Below, piece by piece: positions 27,786 through 36,829 of a stretch of 64,000 nucleotides of DNA; the first letter of the stretch is position 1; each line of letters starts with the position of its first letter. The notes under the pieces were generated by a model. That model was given only the letters and a program-made list of their open reading frames with translations. It was not told the DNA's origin and did no database searches. This DNA is from Nitrospira defluvii (GTDB lineage Bacteria > Nitrospirota > Nitrospiria > Nitrospirales > Nitrospiraceae). The position numbers were made by a program, and so were the translations under genes. The stretch lies in the NCBI GenBank assembly GCA_000196815.1, contig FP929003.1, forward strand, positions 4,053,501-4,117,500, written 5' to 3'.

Positions 27786-28817
27786 CTACTCCTCTATTGA
27801 GTTCGCGATACTACCACCCTGTGATTCTTCTGTGACCAATACCTTCGATACAGCAATCGACTGCACATTCGCCGCCGGCGCCTCAATATTCATGCCCTCC
27901 GGCATCGTACCGATGGCTAATAACCGCCCCGCTCCGTCCTTGATGCGAATGGCCCGATTCGCCCCCCCAGAGAAAGGCGAGGACGGACCATGCCAGGCCA
28001 GGACTTCTGAGACGGGAACCGGCATGCCGTGCAGGACCCGTCCGGCCGTCGCCGCTCCCACGATGCAAGTCGGAAGTCCGAGCAGCGCCTGATCCAACGT
28101 CAACATCGACGCCGCCAGCGTGCCTTGCTCCAAGCGTGATTCGACTTCGTCCACCGTCAACGCCTGGTCCACGGTCAACGGTCCCACGCGTTCACGAACC
28201 AACCTCGCCATATGACCGCCGACCCCTAACTTGTCGCCGATATCCGCGCAGAGCGTCCTGATATACGTCCCCTTGGAACAGACCACCCGGAGCGTCACTT
28301 CAGGAATCTGAATATCCACGATATCAAGACGAAAGACGGTCACTTCACGAGCCTGCCGGGAGACCTCCCGCCCGGCTCGCGCCGCCTTGTATAGGGGAAC
28401 CCCGCCGACTTTTACCGCAGAATACATAGGAGGGAGTTGCTGAATGCGCCCCTCAAACCCGGCTACCACTTCACGGATGCGGGCTTCGGACAACGACTCA
28501 GTCGGTGAACGCAGGAGCACGGTCCCGGTGGAATCTTGCGTGTCGGTTGTTTCACCGAGGCGCAACCCGGCCAGATAGGTTTTGTCCCATTCCAGCAAAA
28601 ATTCAGCGATGCGCGTTCCACGCCCCACGAGCAACGGCAGGACGCCGGTCGCCGCCGGATCCAACGTTCCAGCATGGCCCAACTTCATGCCGCGTAACTT
28701 CCCACGAATACGAGCCACCACATCGTGCGACGTCCATCCGGCTTCCTTGCGGACATTCAACACTCCGTCCTGAAGCACAGTGGTCGCGCGTGGCTCCATC
28801 GAGGCTATCATGGTCAT
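27786..28817 (-). CDS. truB: tRNA pseudouridine-55 synthase
   Basis: TruB makes pseudouridine 55 in the T loop of tRNAs. It has 343 residues: GVLNVRKEAGWTSHDVV, the catalytic Asp in KLGHAGTLDPAATGVLPLLVG, the thumb region and a C-terminal PUA-like domain. The end is somewhat longer than in E. coli. The start is 3 bp after the rbfA stop; there is no clear SD, and ATG 28817, 28811 or 28799 are all possible. Confidence 0.95.
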   Translation of the reverse strand: MTMIASMEPRATTVLQDGVLNVRKEAGWTSHDVVARIRGKLRGMKLGHAGTLDPAATGVLPLLVGRGTRIAEFLLEWDKTYLAGLRLGETTDTQDSTGTVLLRSPTESLSEARIREVVAGFEGRIQQLPPMYSAVKVGGVPLYKAARAGREVSRQAREVTVFRLDIVDIQIPEVTLRVVCSKGTYIRTLCADIGDKLGVGGHMARLVRERVGPLTVDQALTVDEVESRLEQGTLAASMLTLDQALLGLPTCIVGAATAGRVLHGMPVPVSEVLAWHGPSSPFSGGANRAIRIKDGAGRLLAIGTMPEGMNIEAPAANVQSIAVSKVLVTEESQGGSIANSIEE

Positions 28818-28820
28818 TTG

Positions 28821-29219
28821 CTAGACATCGGTACGTGGAGTCTCTGCTAACATTTCTTCGTGGGATTGATCGCGGTGCAGTCCATCCAACAGCTCCAGCA
28901 CTCGATCAGCTCGAGGGCCGCTGATGTCCTTCATAAAGATCAGCTCCGGTAGGTATCGCAATGCCAGGCGCCGCCCCAACTCAGCCCGAACGAAGCCGCT
29001 GGCCTTCGCCAGCCCGTCGAACACCAACCGCTCATCCTTATTCTGCTCCATGGTCGTCACAAAGACGCGTGCGATGCGAAGATCTTTGGTCAACTCCACA
29101 TCGGTCACGGTGACCGAGCGCACACGCGGATCCTTAATCTTCCGCATCAGAATGTCGGCCACTTCCATGCGGATCTGGTCCGCCACACGATCGGCCCGGC
29201 TGTATGTCGATTTGGTCAT
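28821..29219 (-). CDS. rbfA: 30S ribosome-binding factor A
   Basis: RbfA is a cold-shock assembly factor for the 16S rRNA 5' region. The 132-residue KH-like protein shows SRADRVADQIRMEVADIL, KIKDPRVRSVTVTDVELTKDL and LRYLPELIFMKD. It sits between DUF503 and truB in the conserved nusA-infB cluster. The SD is weak. Confidence 0.95.
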   Translation of the reverse strand: MTKSTYSRADRVADQIRMEVADILMRKIKDPRVRSVTVTDVELTKDLRIARVFVTTMEQNKDERLVFDGLAKASGFVRAELGRRLALRYLPELIFMKDISGPRADRVLELLDGLHRDQSHEEMLAETPRTDV

Positions 29220-29228
29220 GACGCCGCT

Positions 29229-29510
29229 TTACAGGAATTCAATTCGCGAGCGCAATAGTTGGATCGCGGGCACGGACTGAATCAAATTTACGGCTTGATC
29301 CAACACCTGGTTCACATGTGCGGATTCATTCGCCACGCAAGCCAATCCCAACACTGCCTTCTGCCACAAATCCTGGTCTCCGACTTCCGCAACCGATAGA
29401 TTAAATTTGTCTCGCAACCGGGTCTTCAGGCTCTGCAGGACCTGTCGCTTCTCTTTCAACGAATGCCCGTCGGGAATGAACAACTCAACCGTACAGAGCC
29501 CGACGGTCAT
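29229..29510 (-). CDS. DUF503 (YlxP-like) protein
   Basis: This 93-residue protein matches the DUF503 family in [25 protein letters not shown] and the following [26 protein letters not shown]. Members are encoded between infB and rbfA in many bacteria and are thought to act with RNA or the ribosome; the molecular role is not known. It overlaps the infB stop as ATGA. Confidence 0.9.
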   Translation of the reverse strand: MTVGLCTVELFIPDGHSLKEKRQVLQSLKTRLRDKFNLSVAEVGDQDLWQKAVLGLACVANESAHVNQVLDQAVNLIQSVPAIQLLRSRIEFL

Positions 29511-32104
29511 GCCCGATGACTTTGCGGAGACGTGCCACGGTTCGCAGGCTCAAGCTTTGCGGCAATCTTATCGACGACATAGGCCTCGATAATGTCCCCG
29601 GCCTTGAGATCATTGAAGTTTTCGACCGTGATGCCGCACTCATACCCCTGCTGCACTTCACGCACATCGTCCTTGAAGCGACGCAGCGAGCCCAGCTTGC
29701 CTTCATACACCACCACACTGTCGCGGAGCACACGCACACCGACGCTGGCCCGGGAAATGACGCCATCCACTACGTAACAACCGGCCACCAGACCGGCCTT
29801 GGGGATCGTAAACATCTGCCGCACCTCGGCCCGCCCAAGGACACGCTCCTTGAGCGTGGGTTCGAGCAAGCCCTCCATCGCGGCACGGATATCGTTGAGC
29901 GCATCGTAAATAATGCTGTATAGGCGCACATCGACACCCTCTCGCTCGGCCAGCGCCGCCGCTTTCGGCTCCGGACGGATATTAAATCCAATCACGATGG
30001 CCTTGGACGCGGCCGCCAAGAGAACGTCCGTTTCGGTAATACCGCCCACACCGGTGTGCATCACCCGCAACTTGACGGCACCAGCCGGCATTTTTTCCAC
30101 TGCGGCGGCCAAAGCCTCCGCCGAACCCTGCACATCGGCCTTGATGACGATAGGCAACTCTTTGACATTGCCCTCCTGAATCTTGGCGAACAGGTCATCC
30201 AGGCTCACCTTGGCCGGCCCGGCCAGGTCCGCCGCCCGCTGCTTCATCGCCCGCTCCTGCGCAATCTCGCGGGCAACCCGTTCATCTTTCACGATGGTGA
30301 ACAAATCGCCGGCCGACGGCACGCCCGGCAAACCGATCACCTCGACAGGAACCGACGGGCCAGCCTCGGTCGCCTTACTCCCCGTGTCGGTAATGAGCGC
30401 GCGCACGCGACCGCTGAAATTGCCGACGACAAATGCATCTCCGACATGGAGCGTTCCGCTCTGAACCAGTACCGTCGCGATCGGTCCACGCCCGCGATCC
30501 AACTTCGCCTCGATCACCAAGCCCTTGGCCATGCGCGATGGATCCGCCTTCAACTCCAAGACTTCCGCCTGCAGAAGAATCATTTCCAGCAACTGGTCCA
30601 AGCCGGTTCGTTGTTTCGCGGACACCTCAACCATAATCGTGTCGCCGCCCCAGGGCTCAGGAACCAGTCCATGCTCGGTCAGGGCATTCTTGACACGATC
30701 GATATTGGCCCCCGGCTTGTCGACCTTATTGATGGCGACGATCAGCGGCACTCCGGCAGCCTTGGCATGATGAATGGCTTCCACCGTCTGCGGCATAACG
30801 CCATCATCGGCGGCTACGACCAGAATCACGATATCCGTGGCCTTCGCGCCCCTGGCTCGCATGGCCGTAAAGGCTTCGTGGCCCGGAGTATCGAGGAAGG
30901 TCACCTGCTTGCCGCGCACCCCGACGATATAAGCGCCGATATGCTGCGTAATCCCTCCGGCCTCACCTTCCGCCACCTTTGTCAGGCGAATCGCATCGAG
31001 CAAAGAGGTTTTCCCGTGATCGACATGCCCCATGATCGTAACGACCGGGGGCCGTAAGACCGCATGCTCCTCACCCGTCGATTGCGCAGCCTCTTCCAGC
31101 AACGCTTCGCCGATCTTTTCCGTCGACACTTCCACTTTGGCGCCATATTCCTCGGCGATCAACGAGGCCGCTTCCAGATTGATCGACTGATTGAAGGTCA
31201 CCATTTGCCCCATCTCCATCAGCTTACGGACCACGTCCGCAGGCCGCTGACCGATGAGTTCTGCAAATTCCTTGACGCTCACTCCTGCGCTTAATTTCAC
31301 GCTTTTCTTTCTCGGTTTCGTGACTTCCGATGGCGAGGCATGGTGAATATGCTTGGATCGGTCTTCGCGCCGCTGCACCGGGATTGCCCGCAGATCTCCC
31401 CATCGAGTGGCGTCGTTCTTAAACTTGGCTTCATCTTCTTCACGAGTCCGCGGAGCCTTCTTGACCTTTTTCAGCTTTTCTCGCGCCGCCGCCTCGCTCT
31501 CCATGGCCTCCGTGGCCGCACTCTTCTTCTTTGCCGCCGCCAGCGCATCAAGCGGGGGAGCCGTAACCTGGGGAGCCTGAACCGGCTTGACGAGCGGCTC
31601 TTCCGACACGGTCACGACAGGCGTTGGGGACACCACTTCTTCGGATGGTGGAGGCTCAACCGGGGCAGCCTCAATCGCTTCCGCATCAGAGCCGGCAACC
31701 GGCGCTACCGCGGATGCTTCCGATCCTGCAGGGACGACAGGCGCAAACGCCGCTTCCGCCGCTGCCAGAGAGGCCGCAACGTCCTCCGCGCCTTCCTCCC
31801 TCTTCTTCTTGATGAGAATCCGCTTCTTGTCCGGCTTCGGAGGCTCCTCGTGCGCCGCCGCGTGCCCTCTCTCGTGAGATGCACCAGGCTCCTTGGACGG
31901 GCGAACCATTTTCTTTCCCTCATGCCCGCCGGAAACAGCCTCACCGCTCCGAGCCTTTGAGCCCAGCTTCTCCAAGACAACGCGAACCGAATCGTCATCC
32001 AAGGCACTGCTGTGGGACGCCACCGGAATCCCGAGCCGTTTCAGTTCAGGAATCAGCTCCCGATTTTCCATCCCCAGCTGCTTTGCTAGTTCGTACACGC
32101 GCAT
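29507..32104 (-). CDS. infB: Translation initiation factor IF-2
   Basis: IF-2 is the GTPase that places initiator tRNA on the 30S subunit. At 865 residues it has an IF2_N domain ([23 protein letters not shown]), a long low-complexity linker rich in Ala, Pro and Glu (about 70-240), a second IF2_N-like segment ([23 protein letters not shown]) and the G domain with [23 protein letters not shown] and NKVD. Domains II to IV, including the fMet-tRNA-binding C-terminus, follow. The SD is distant. Confidence 0.97.
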   Translation of the reverse strand: MRVYELAKQLGMENRELIPELKRLGIPVASHSSALDDDSVRVVLEKLGSKARSGEAVSGGHEGKKMVRPSKEPGASHERGHAAAHEEPPKPDKKRILIKKKREEGAEDVAASLAAAEAAFAPVVPAGSEASAVAPVAGSDAEAIEAAPVEPPPSEEVVSPTPVVTVSEEPLVKPVQAPQVTAPPLDALAAAKKKSAATEAMESEAAAREKLKKVKKAPRTREEDEAKFKNDATRWGDLRAIPVQRREDRSKHIHHASPSEVTKPRKKSVKLSAGVSVKEFAELIGQRPADVVRKLMEMGQMVTFNQSINLEAASLIAEEYGAKVEVSTEKIGEALLEEAAQSTGEEHAVLRPPVVTIMGHVDHGKTSLLDAIRLTKVAEGEAGGITQHIGAYIVGVRGKQVTFLDTPGHEAFTAMRARGAKATDIVILVVAADDGVMPQTVEAIHHAKAAGVPLIVAINKVDKPGANIDRVKNALTEHGLVPEPWGGDTIMVEVSAKQRTGLDQLLEMILLQAEVLELKADPSRMAKGLVIEAKLDRGRGPIATVLVQSGTLHVGDAFVVGNFSGRVRALITDTGSKATEAGPSVPVEVIGLPGVPSAGDLFTIVKDERVAREIAQERAMKQRAADLAGPAKVSLDDLFAKIQEGNVKELPIVIKADVQGSAEALAAAVEKMPAGAVKLRVMHTGVGGITETDVLLAAASKAIVIGFNIRPEPKAAALAEREGVDVRLYSIIYDALNDIRAAMEGLLEPTLKERVLGRAEVRQMFTIPKAGLVAGCYVVDGVISRASVGVRVLRDSVVVYEGKLGSLRRFKDDVREVQQGYECGITVENFNDLKAGDIIEAYVVDKIAAKLEPANRGTSPQSHRA

Positions 32105-32167
32105 ACAGTACCGCTCAGCTCCACCCGCTTAAATAGTTGCCATTCAGCCCGTGACTATCGAACCGCT

Positions 32168-33307
32168 TCACTCCGCCTGTTGCGCAGCAGCCCTCGCCTC
32201 ATCCTGCTGGCGCTGCGCCTCAGTTTCCTCTGCCAGGGCCGCCTTGATATCCCGATCCCGCTCCGCCTTTTCTTTCTCGTATTCAGTCGCGCTGATGATA
32301 TCGATCTTCCAACCGGTCAAGCGGGCGGCGAGTCGCACATTCTGCCCGTTCTTCCCAATCGCCAGAGACAACTGCGAATCGGCCACCACCACCAAGGCCG
32401 ACTTCTTTTCCTCGTCGATTCCGACCTTCTCGATCGTGGCGGGGTTCAGCGCTTCGGCGATAAAGACACGCGGATCCTGCGTCCACGTAATAATGTCGAT
32501 CTTTTCCCCGCGCAATTCACGAACCACAGCCTGCACACGCGACCCCTTGATGCCGACGCAGGCTCCCACCGGGTCGACAGCTTTGTCCCGAGAAGAGACC
32601 GCAATTTTGGTACGATCGCCGGGCTCACGCACGATCGACTTGATTTCAACGATCTTTTCACCGACTTCCGGCACTTCGAGCTCGAACATCTTCGCCACAA
32701 ACTGCGGGTGGCTGCGGGAGAGAATGACCTGCACGTCCTTAGGGGTGCGCCGCACCTCTAAGAGCAGGGCCTTCACTCGGTCTCCGCGCCGATAGGTTTC
32801 GCGCGGGATCTGCTCCTGAATGGGGAGAATCGCTTCGGTCTTGCCGAGATCGACCAGAAAGTTTCGGCGCTCCATCCCGAGAATAATGCCGTTCACCAGA
32901 TCGCCCTGACGGGTCGAGTACTCCTTCTGAACAGCTTCCCACTCTGCTTCACGCACCTTCTGAAAGATCACCTGCTTGGCCGTTTGGGCCGCAATCCGGC
33001 CTAACTCGTCCATCTCGATCAGGGAGCCGATCTCATCGCCAACCTCCGCGCCTTCGTCATATTCACGCGCTTCCTTCAGTGAGATTTCCGCTTTCGGATT
33101 GGCCACCGTATCGACGATGATTTTCTTTGAGACGACCGAGATTTCGCCGGTCTTCGGATCGATTTCCACCTGGATGTTTTCGGCCTGGCCGAATCGTTTC
33201 TTGGCAGCCGTTTGAAGTGCTGACTCGATCGCGCCAATGACCCTGGCCTTATCGATCCCTTTTTGACGGCCGATTTCATCGATGACGGCGATCAACTCTC
33301 GGTTCAT
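32168..33307 (-). CDS. nusA: Transcription termination/antitermination factor NusA
   Basis: NusA binds RNA polymerase and nascent RNA. The 379-residue form has the N-terminal polymerase-binding domain (MNRELIAVIDEIGRQKGID), S1 (GDLVNGIILGMERRNFLVDLG) and two KH domains (DPVGACVGIKGSRVQAVVRELRGE and LSLAIGKNGQNVRLAARLTGWKIDI). The acidic repeats of the E. coli C-terminus are absent, as in most bacteria; a short charged helix remains. GAGGTG precedes the ATG by 8 nt. Confidence 0.97.
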   Translation of the reverse strand: MNRELIAVIDEIGRQKGIDKARVIGAIESALQTAAKKRFGQAENIQVEIDPKTGEISVVSKKIIVDTVANPKAEISLKEAREYDEGAEVGDEIGSLIEMDELGRIAAQTAKQVIFQKVREAEWEAVQKEYSTRQGDLVNGIILGMERRNFLVDLGKTEAILPIQEQIPRETYRRGDRVKALLLEVRRTPKDVQVILSRSHPQFVAKMFELEVPEVGEKIVEIKSIVREPGDRTKIAVSSRDKAVDPVGACVGIKGSRVQAVVRELRGEKIDIITWTQDPRVFIAEALNPATIEKVGIDEEKKSALVVVADSQLSLAIGKNGQNVRLAARLTGWKIDIISATEYEKEKAERDRDIKAALAEETEAQRQQDEARAAAQQAE

Positions 33308-33349
33308 AGCTCACACCTCATGGTTAACACACCACCCCGGCACCTGCTG

Positions 33350-33868
33350 CTACGAGAACTCCACCTTCCGCCGCGCCAGAGCGATTTGATCAAACTCAAC
33401 CCGGATTGTCTCCGTGGTTTTCTTCTGCTGAATGCCAAGGGTCACCCCCCGGTCGTCCACCTCAACCACCGCGCCAACCAGCCGCCATTGCGCCTGAATC
33501 GGTTCGCGCAATTTGAGCGTGACCGGCTTCCCGATCAGACGCCGGTAGTCTTGCACGCTCCGCAAGGGACGATCCAGTCCGGGAGACGAGATTTCCAACG
33601 TATAGGCATGCGGGAATGGATCAATCACATCGAGCGCCGGGCTCAACGAGCGATGCGCCTGCTCACAGTCTGTCAGGGTGATCCCCCCGGGCTTGTCGAT
33701 AAAAACACGAATCACGGTCCTGGGCCCTTGGCCGACGCAAACCGCCTCGACCAACTCCAGACCATGAGACTGCAAAATAGGAGCGGCAATTTCTTGGATG
33801 CGAAGGTTCAGCGCCTCAGCGCGTTTCACCGACGGCTTCCCTGCCGACACTGCTCCCGCGTCACTCAT
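33350..33868 (-). CDS. rimP: Ribosome maturation factor RimP
   Basis: RimP helps mature the 30S subunit. I use ATG 33868 (172 residues); an upstream TTG at 33889 is in frame but falls in the T-run of the hairpin. Motifs are LELVEAVCVGQGPRTVIRVFID, LEISSPGLDRPL and the C-terminal SH3-like domain. It is first in the rimP-nusA-infB operon. A terminator-like hairpin is 20 nt upstream and a promoter candidate lies just beyond it. Confidence 0.93.
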   Translation of the reverse strand: MSDAGAVSAGKPSVKRAEALNLRIQEIAAPILQSHGLELVEAVCVGQGPRTVIRVFIDKPGGITLTDCEQAHRSLSPALDVIDPFPHAYTLEISSPGLDRPLRSVQDYRRLIGKPVTLKLREPIQAQWRLVGAVVEVDDRGVTLGIQQKKTTETIRVEFDQIALARRKVEFS

Positions 33869-33887
33869 AGAGAAAAGTTGCTCAAAC

Positions 33888-33911
33888 AAAAAAGTGGGCC
33901 TTGGCCCACTT
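33888..33911 (-). terminator. Terminator-like hairpin upstream of rimP
   Basis: A perfect 9-bp stem (AAGTGGGCC / GGCCCACTT) with a very small loop is followed by TTTT on the minus strand. It could end the aminotransferase transcript. If the promoter at 33923-33951 is used, it would lie in the leader of rimP-nusA and act as an attenuator. Confidence 0.75.
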
Positions 33912-33922
33912 ACAGCGCGAGA

Positions 33923-33951
33923 ACCTTACCATGCCATACTAGTGAAAGCAA
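33923..33951 (-). promoter_or_regulatory. Candidate promoter for the rimP-nusA-infB operon
   Basis: TTGCTT and TAAGGT are 17 bp apart on the minus strand, in the gap after the class IV aminotransferase gene. The same -10 hexamer TAAGGT is found in two other promoter candidates in this window. Confidence 0.45.
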
Positions 33952-33958
33952 GGGGCGG

Positions 33959-34798
33959 CTAGCCGACCAGCGCCTCAAAACGGCGAGACAACAACCGAGA
34001 AACAGAGCCCGGCGACCCGCTCCCGATCGCATATCCGTCGACACGCACCACGGGCAATACTTCCACAGTCGTTCCTGTCAGAAATACCTCCGACGCCGCG
34101 AGTAATTCCTCCCGGGTGACGAACGATTCCGTCACGGGGATACCTTCTTTACGCGCCAGCTCTAGGACGAACGCGCGCGTCACGCCGGACAGAATCCTGT
34201 GCCCTTCCGGCGCAGTCTGAACGACGCCGTTCCGCACCACCATGACATTACTGACCGACCCCTCCGTGACCATCCCCTCACGGACCAGGATCGCTTCAAA
34301 CACGCCCGCCTCCTTGGCTCGCTGCCGCGCCAGGACGTTGGCCAGCAGGTTGACGCTCTTGATGTCACAGCGTCCCCATCGAATGTCCTCGAACGACATA
34401 GCCTGAACCCCGGCGTTGCGGACGGAGACATCCAGCGGGTGGAACTCGCGAAACGTCAGCACAGTGGTGGGGGCGGACGAGACAGGAAAAGGGTGATCGC
34501 GGGGAGCCTGCCCACGGGTGATCTGCAGATAAATCTTGGTCTCAGGGAACTGGCTCAGCCGCAAGCCTTCTCGAATCAAGCAACTCCACTGATCCCTCGT
34601 CTGCCCGATTAAAAGTTGCAGCGCCTGAGCACTCCGCTCCAATCGAGCCAGGTGTTCTTCAATCGCGAAGGGTTGCCCGCGATAGGTGCGAATGACTTCA
34701 TACACACCGTCCCCGAACTGAAACCCACGGTCCTCAATGCTGACGACCGCATCAGCCAGCGGACCAAAGCGACCATTCACATACGCAATGTCAGGCAT
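33959..34798 (-). CDS. Class IV PLP aminotransferase (D-amino-acid transaminase-like)
   Basis: The 279-residue fold-type IV enzyme is of the D-alanine aminotransferase / branched-chain aminotransferase family. Visible are YVNGRFGPLADAVVSIEDRGFQFGDGVYEVIRTY, the PLP lysine in WGRCDIKSVNLLANVLARQRA, the GMVTEGSVSNVMVV loop and RAFVLELARKEGIPV. The GFQFGDGVYEVIR segment with early Arg fits D-alanine transaminase best, giving D-glutamate or D-alanine for peptidoglycan. 4-amino-4-deoxychorismate lyase is a weaker alternative. It is followed by a terminator. Confidence 0.85.
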   Translation of the reverse strand: MPDIAYVNGRFGPLADAVVSIEDRGFQFGDGVYEVIRTYRGQPFAIEEHLARLERSAQALQLLIGQTRDQWSCLIREGLRLSQFPETKIYLQITRGQAPRDHPFPVSSAPTTVLTFREFHPLDVSVRNAGVQAMSFEDIRWGRCDIKSVNLLANVLARQRAKEAGVFEAILVREGMVTEGSVSNVMVVRNGVVQTAPEGHRILSGVTRAFVLELARKEGIPVTESFVTREELLAASEVFLTGTTVEVLPVVRVDGYAIGSGSPGSVSRLLSRRFEALVG

Positions 34799-34825
34799 AA
34801 CTCATTTCTCAGCACCTTTCGAACC

Positions 34826-35158
34826 TCAGGATACAGTCACGTAAAAAATCTGCCGGTCCTCAGCCGTGAACTTCCACCCCATTCGCTTTTCAAACACCAA
34901 TCGGTGGGTTCCTGCGGCCATAGGCCTGAATTCAAACGTACGCTGCCCCGCATCGACCGCATTGTTACTGGCAGTGCGAAGAAAATCGTCTTCAACCAGA
35001 GGCATGGCGGTCGCGTCGTAGGATGGAACCCACAATTCACCACGGGTGCGATCCTCCCACAGCCGAATGTGAACCGATGCCCCCACTCTCGCCTTGAGCG
35101 TCTTGGAGCCAGGCTCCTGCTCTGCACCGGTGGGAATTGCCCTACTTAACGGACTCAT
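34826..35158 (-). CDS. Chagasin-like (I42) protease-inhibitor fold candidate
   Basis: This 110-residue all-beta protein starts at ATG 35158 with AAGAG 6 nt before it. The pattern ARVGASVHIRLWEDRTRGELW, a middle hydrophobic strand and AAGTHRLVFEKRMGWKFT followed by a YVTV end match the strand order of the inhibitor I42 (chagasin) family. The usual loop motifs (NPTTGY, GxGG, RPWE) are only partly kept, as RGELW and RMGW. No signal peptide is seen, unlike most bacterial members. The link to cysteine-protease inhibition is therefore tentative. Neighbours are a Rieske protein and a class IV aminotransferase. Confidence 0.45.
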   Translation of the reverse strand: MSPLSRAIPTGAEQEPGSKTLKARVGASVHIRLWEDRTRGELWVPSYDATAMPLVEDDFLRTASNNAVDAGQRTFEFRPMAAGTHRLVFEKRMGWKFTAEDRQIFYVTVS

Positions 35159-35196
35159 AATATTCTCTTGCCGCTCCGCGGTAATCACTCGCCCGG

Positions 35197-35514
35197 CTAT
35201 ACCTTGCGCCGTCCCCCGACAAACACCTGCCCGCCTTCCACCCGCACATCATAGCTCCCGACACAGTAGCCGCCGCCATCCGTGCCTTGTCCGTTTCGGA
35301 CATCGAAGGCCAGGTCATGCCAGGGGCAGGAGACAACATGCCCCTTTACTCGGCCCTTACTCAAAGGCCCGCCCTCGTGAGGGCAAGAATTATAGATCGC
35401 GTGAAATTGGCCGTCGATATTGAATACGGCAATGGCCCGCTCGTTAACCTTTACAACCTTGACCTGCCCCGGAGGAATTTCTTCAACCTTGGCCACGCAC
35501 TGAAACCCTTCCAT
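35197..35514 (-). CDS. Small Rieske [2Fe-2S] ferredoxin
   Basis: Starting at ATG 35514 (GGAG 6 nt upstream) the product is a 105-residue single Rieske domain. The cluster ligands are in CPHEGGPL and CPWHDLAFD, with 17 residues between them, typical of soluble NirD/BphF-type Rieske ferredoxins. The RNGQGTDGGG region and the C-terminal strand complete the fold. There is no signal peptide, so it is likely cytoplasmic. The open frame upstream belongs to the overlapping DUF192 gene. It should carry electrons to or from an oxygenase or reductase; none is adjacent. The gene lies 16 bp after DUF192. Confidence 0.9.
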   Translation of the reverse strand: MEGFQCVAKVEEIPPGQVKVVKVNERAIAVFNIDGQFHAIYNSCPHEGGPLSKGRVKGHVVSCPWHDLAFDVRNGQGTDGGGYCVGSYDVRVEGGQVFVGGRRKV

Positions 35515-35530
35515 ACACAACTCCGATTCC

Positions 35531-36028
35531 TTACATCCGAAGGGTAAATTTGAGTTCCATCCCCGTCGTGATACCTGTGCGCTGGACGGAGCCCGCCTCG
35601 GCCTCGATGAGGTAGCGAACCGGTTCGGGCGGAGGCCCGTAAAGCGGACACGGATCCTTCTCACAGGGCGGCACCTGCTCCAGAATGTGGACCACGTGGT
35701 GACTCTCATCAATCCACACCATATCGACGGCGATGCGAAACTGCCGAGTCTGAACGCGATGCAAACCCGTCGACTCAAAGATATAAAGCATCCCCGTATC
35801 GGCTGGCAATCCTTCTCGAAACGCCAGCCCGAACAGCAATTTCTCAGGGGTACTGGCCACTTCCGTTTCCATCGTCTTTCCATTGGGAAATTCCACGATG
35901 ATAAGCTCGGACTCCTTTGGCCCCCCGAGAAACAGGCTCACACTGACCAACAGAATAACCAACAGCACGAACGTCACAATTTTCTTGCGACGCTGCTCCG
36001 ACTCAGCTGCACTCGTGCGCTTCACCAT
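35531..36028 (-). CDS. Membrane-anchored DUF192 protein
   Basis: The 165-residue protein has a basic N-terminus, one transmembrane helix (about 17-34) and a DUF192 domain: VASTPEKLLFGLAFREGLPADTGMLYIFE and FRIAVDMVWIDESHHVV, with the closing GSVQRTGITTGMELKF. Two Cys in PPCEKDPCPLYG interrupt the domain. DUF192 proteins are exported small beta-barrel-like proteins without a proven role. It heads the DUF192-Rieske-I42 string. There is no SD before the ATG. Confidence 0.88.
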   Translation of the reverse strand: MVKRTSAAESEQRRKKIVTFVLLVILLVSVSLFLGGPKESELIIVEFPNGKTMETEVASTPEKLLFGLAFREGLPADTGMLYIFESTGLHRVQTRQFRIAVDMVWIDESHHVVHILEQVPPCEKDPCPLYGPPPEPVRYLIEAEAGSVQRTGITTGMELKFTLRM

Positions 36029-36152
36029 AACAAAATGCGGTCGAACATGGATGCATCCTCATGTGATCGCACACGCGCCGAGCCGCATGTACATTGGGCC
36101 CAAAGCCCCATGACTTTCCGAGTGCTAGGCCTTCTTCCCGAGTCTCATTCTG

Positions 36153-36182
36153 TTGACTTGCCGAAGAACGGCAGCATAGAAT
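36153..36182 (+). promoter_or_regulatory. Sigma70 promoter for the ferredoxin gene
   Basis: TTGACT and TAGAAT are 18 bp apart, with a predicted start near 36189, about 87 nt before the ferredoxin ATG. Confidence 0.7.
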
Positions 36183-36194
36183 GCGGACCTGTTT

Positions 36195-36217
36195 CGCCGC
36201 GAACTATGGTCGCGGCG
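36195..36217 (+). promoter_or_regulatory. Leader hairpin upstream of ferredoxin
   Basis: A perfect 8-bp GC-rich stem (CGCCGCGA / TCGCGGCG) with a 7-nt loop lies right at the predicted 5' end of the ferredoxin mRNA. It lacks a T-run, so it is not a terminator; it could stabilise the message. Confidence 0.5.
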
Positions 36218-36275
36218 GCACGAAATTGTCAACATCTTATCCGTCATTAAAGAAACTGAGAAGGAGGCACAGGCC

Positions 36276-36623
36276 ATGGCGCTTCTGATCACCGATGAGT
36301 GTATTTCCTGCGGGGCATGCCTGCCAGAATGTCCCAACGAAGCGATCTTTGAAACCCGTAGCGACGCTGAAGGTAAGGGCAATCATGTCGGCGATGGTCA
36401 GGGAGTCGGTGACAACATCTATGTCATCACGCATGATCGCTGCACGGAATGCGTCGGGCACTTTGACGAGCCTCAATGCGCAGCGGTCTGCCCGGTAGAC
36501 AATTGCTGCATTGCCGACCCGGCCTACCCCGAAACAACCGAAGTGCTGCTGGACAAAGCCAAGACCTTGAATCCGGACAAGGAAATTGATCCGGCCAAGG
36601 TGTGGAGCGGGGTTCGAAACTAG
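36276..36623 (+). CDS. 2[4Fe-4S]-type ferredoxin (YfhL-like)
   Basis: This 115-residue ferredoxin begins MALLITDECISCGACLPECP. The first cluster set is CxxCxxCxxxCP, and the second is C-TEC-VGHFDEPQ-C-AAVCP with an eight-residue insertion between the second and third Cys, the hallmark of YfhL/Alvin-type ferredoxins with very low potentials. A helical C-terminal tail follows. GGAGG lies before the ATG. It is monocistronic, with its own promoter and a terminator at 36657-36680. Confidence 0.93.
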   Translation: MALLITDECISCGACLPECPNEAIFETRSDAEGKGNHVGDGQGVGDNIYVITHDRCTECVGHFDEPQCAAVCPVDNCCIADPAYPETTEVLLDKAKTLNPDKEIDPAKVWSGVRN

Positions 36624-36656
36624 TCAGCATACGTCATTCTCCTATAGGTGACACCA

Positions 36657-36680
36657 CGAAGGCTCCTCCGGGAGCCTTCG
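36657..36680 (+). terminator. Terminator after ferredoxin
   Basis: A 10-bp stem (CGAAGGCTCC / GGAGCCTTCG) with a 4-nt loop is followed by GCGTTTCT. The T-run is short. Confidence 0.65.
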
Positions 36681-36829
36681 GCGTTTCTGCGCTGCACAAA
36701 CCGATAACTCCCTGGCTTTCACCGGCCGACGGCTGTAGACTTTAAAAGAGATGCGGCCCGCGCAGGCCTCCCACCTGTAAGGCCTTGCTGCATCCGGCCT
36801 AATCGTCACCCTCTCAACGGGAGGTGGTC

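Noticed and set aside
30056..31057. Open frame of 333 codons antisense to infB
   Set aside because: It is a mirror frame of the infB G domain with typical shadow composition and no SD.
35515..35883. N-terminal extension of the Rieske gene
   Set aside because: The extra 123 codons are the shadow of the DUF192 gene in another frame and carry no motif; ATG 35514 has a good SD.
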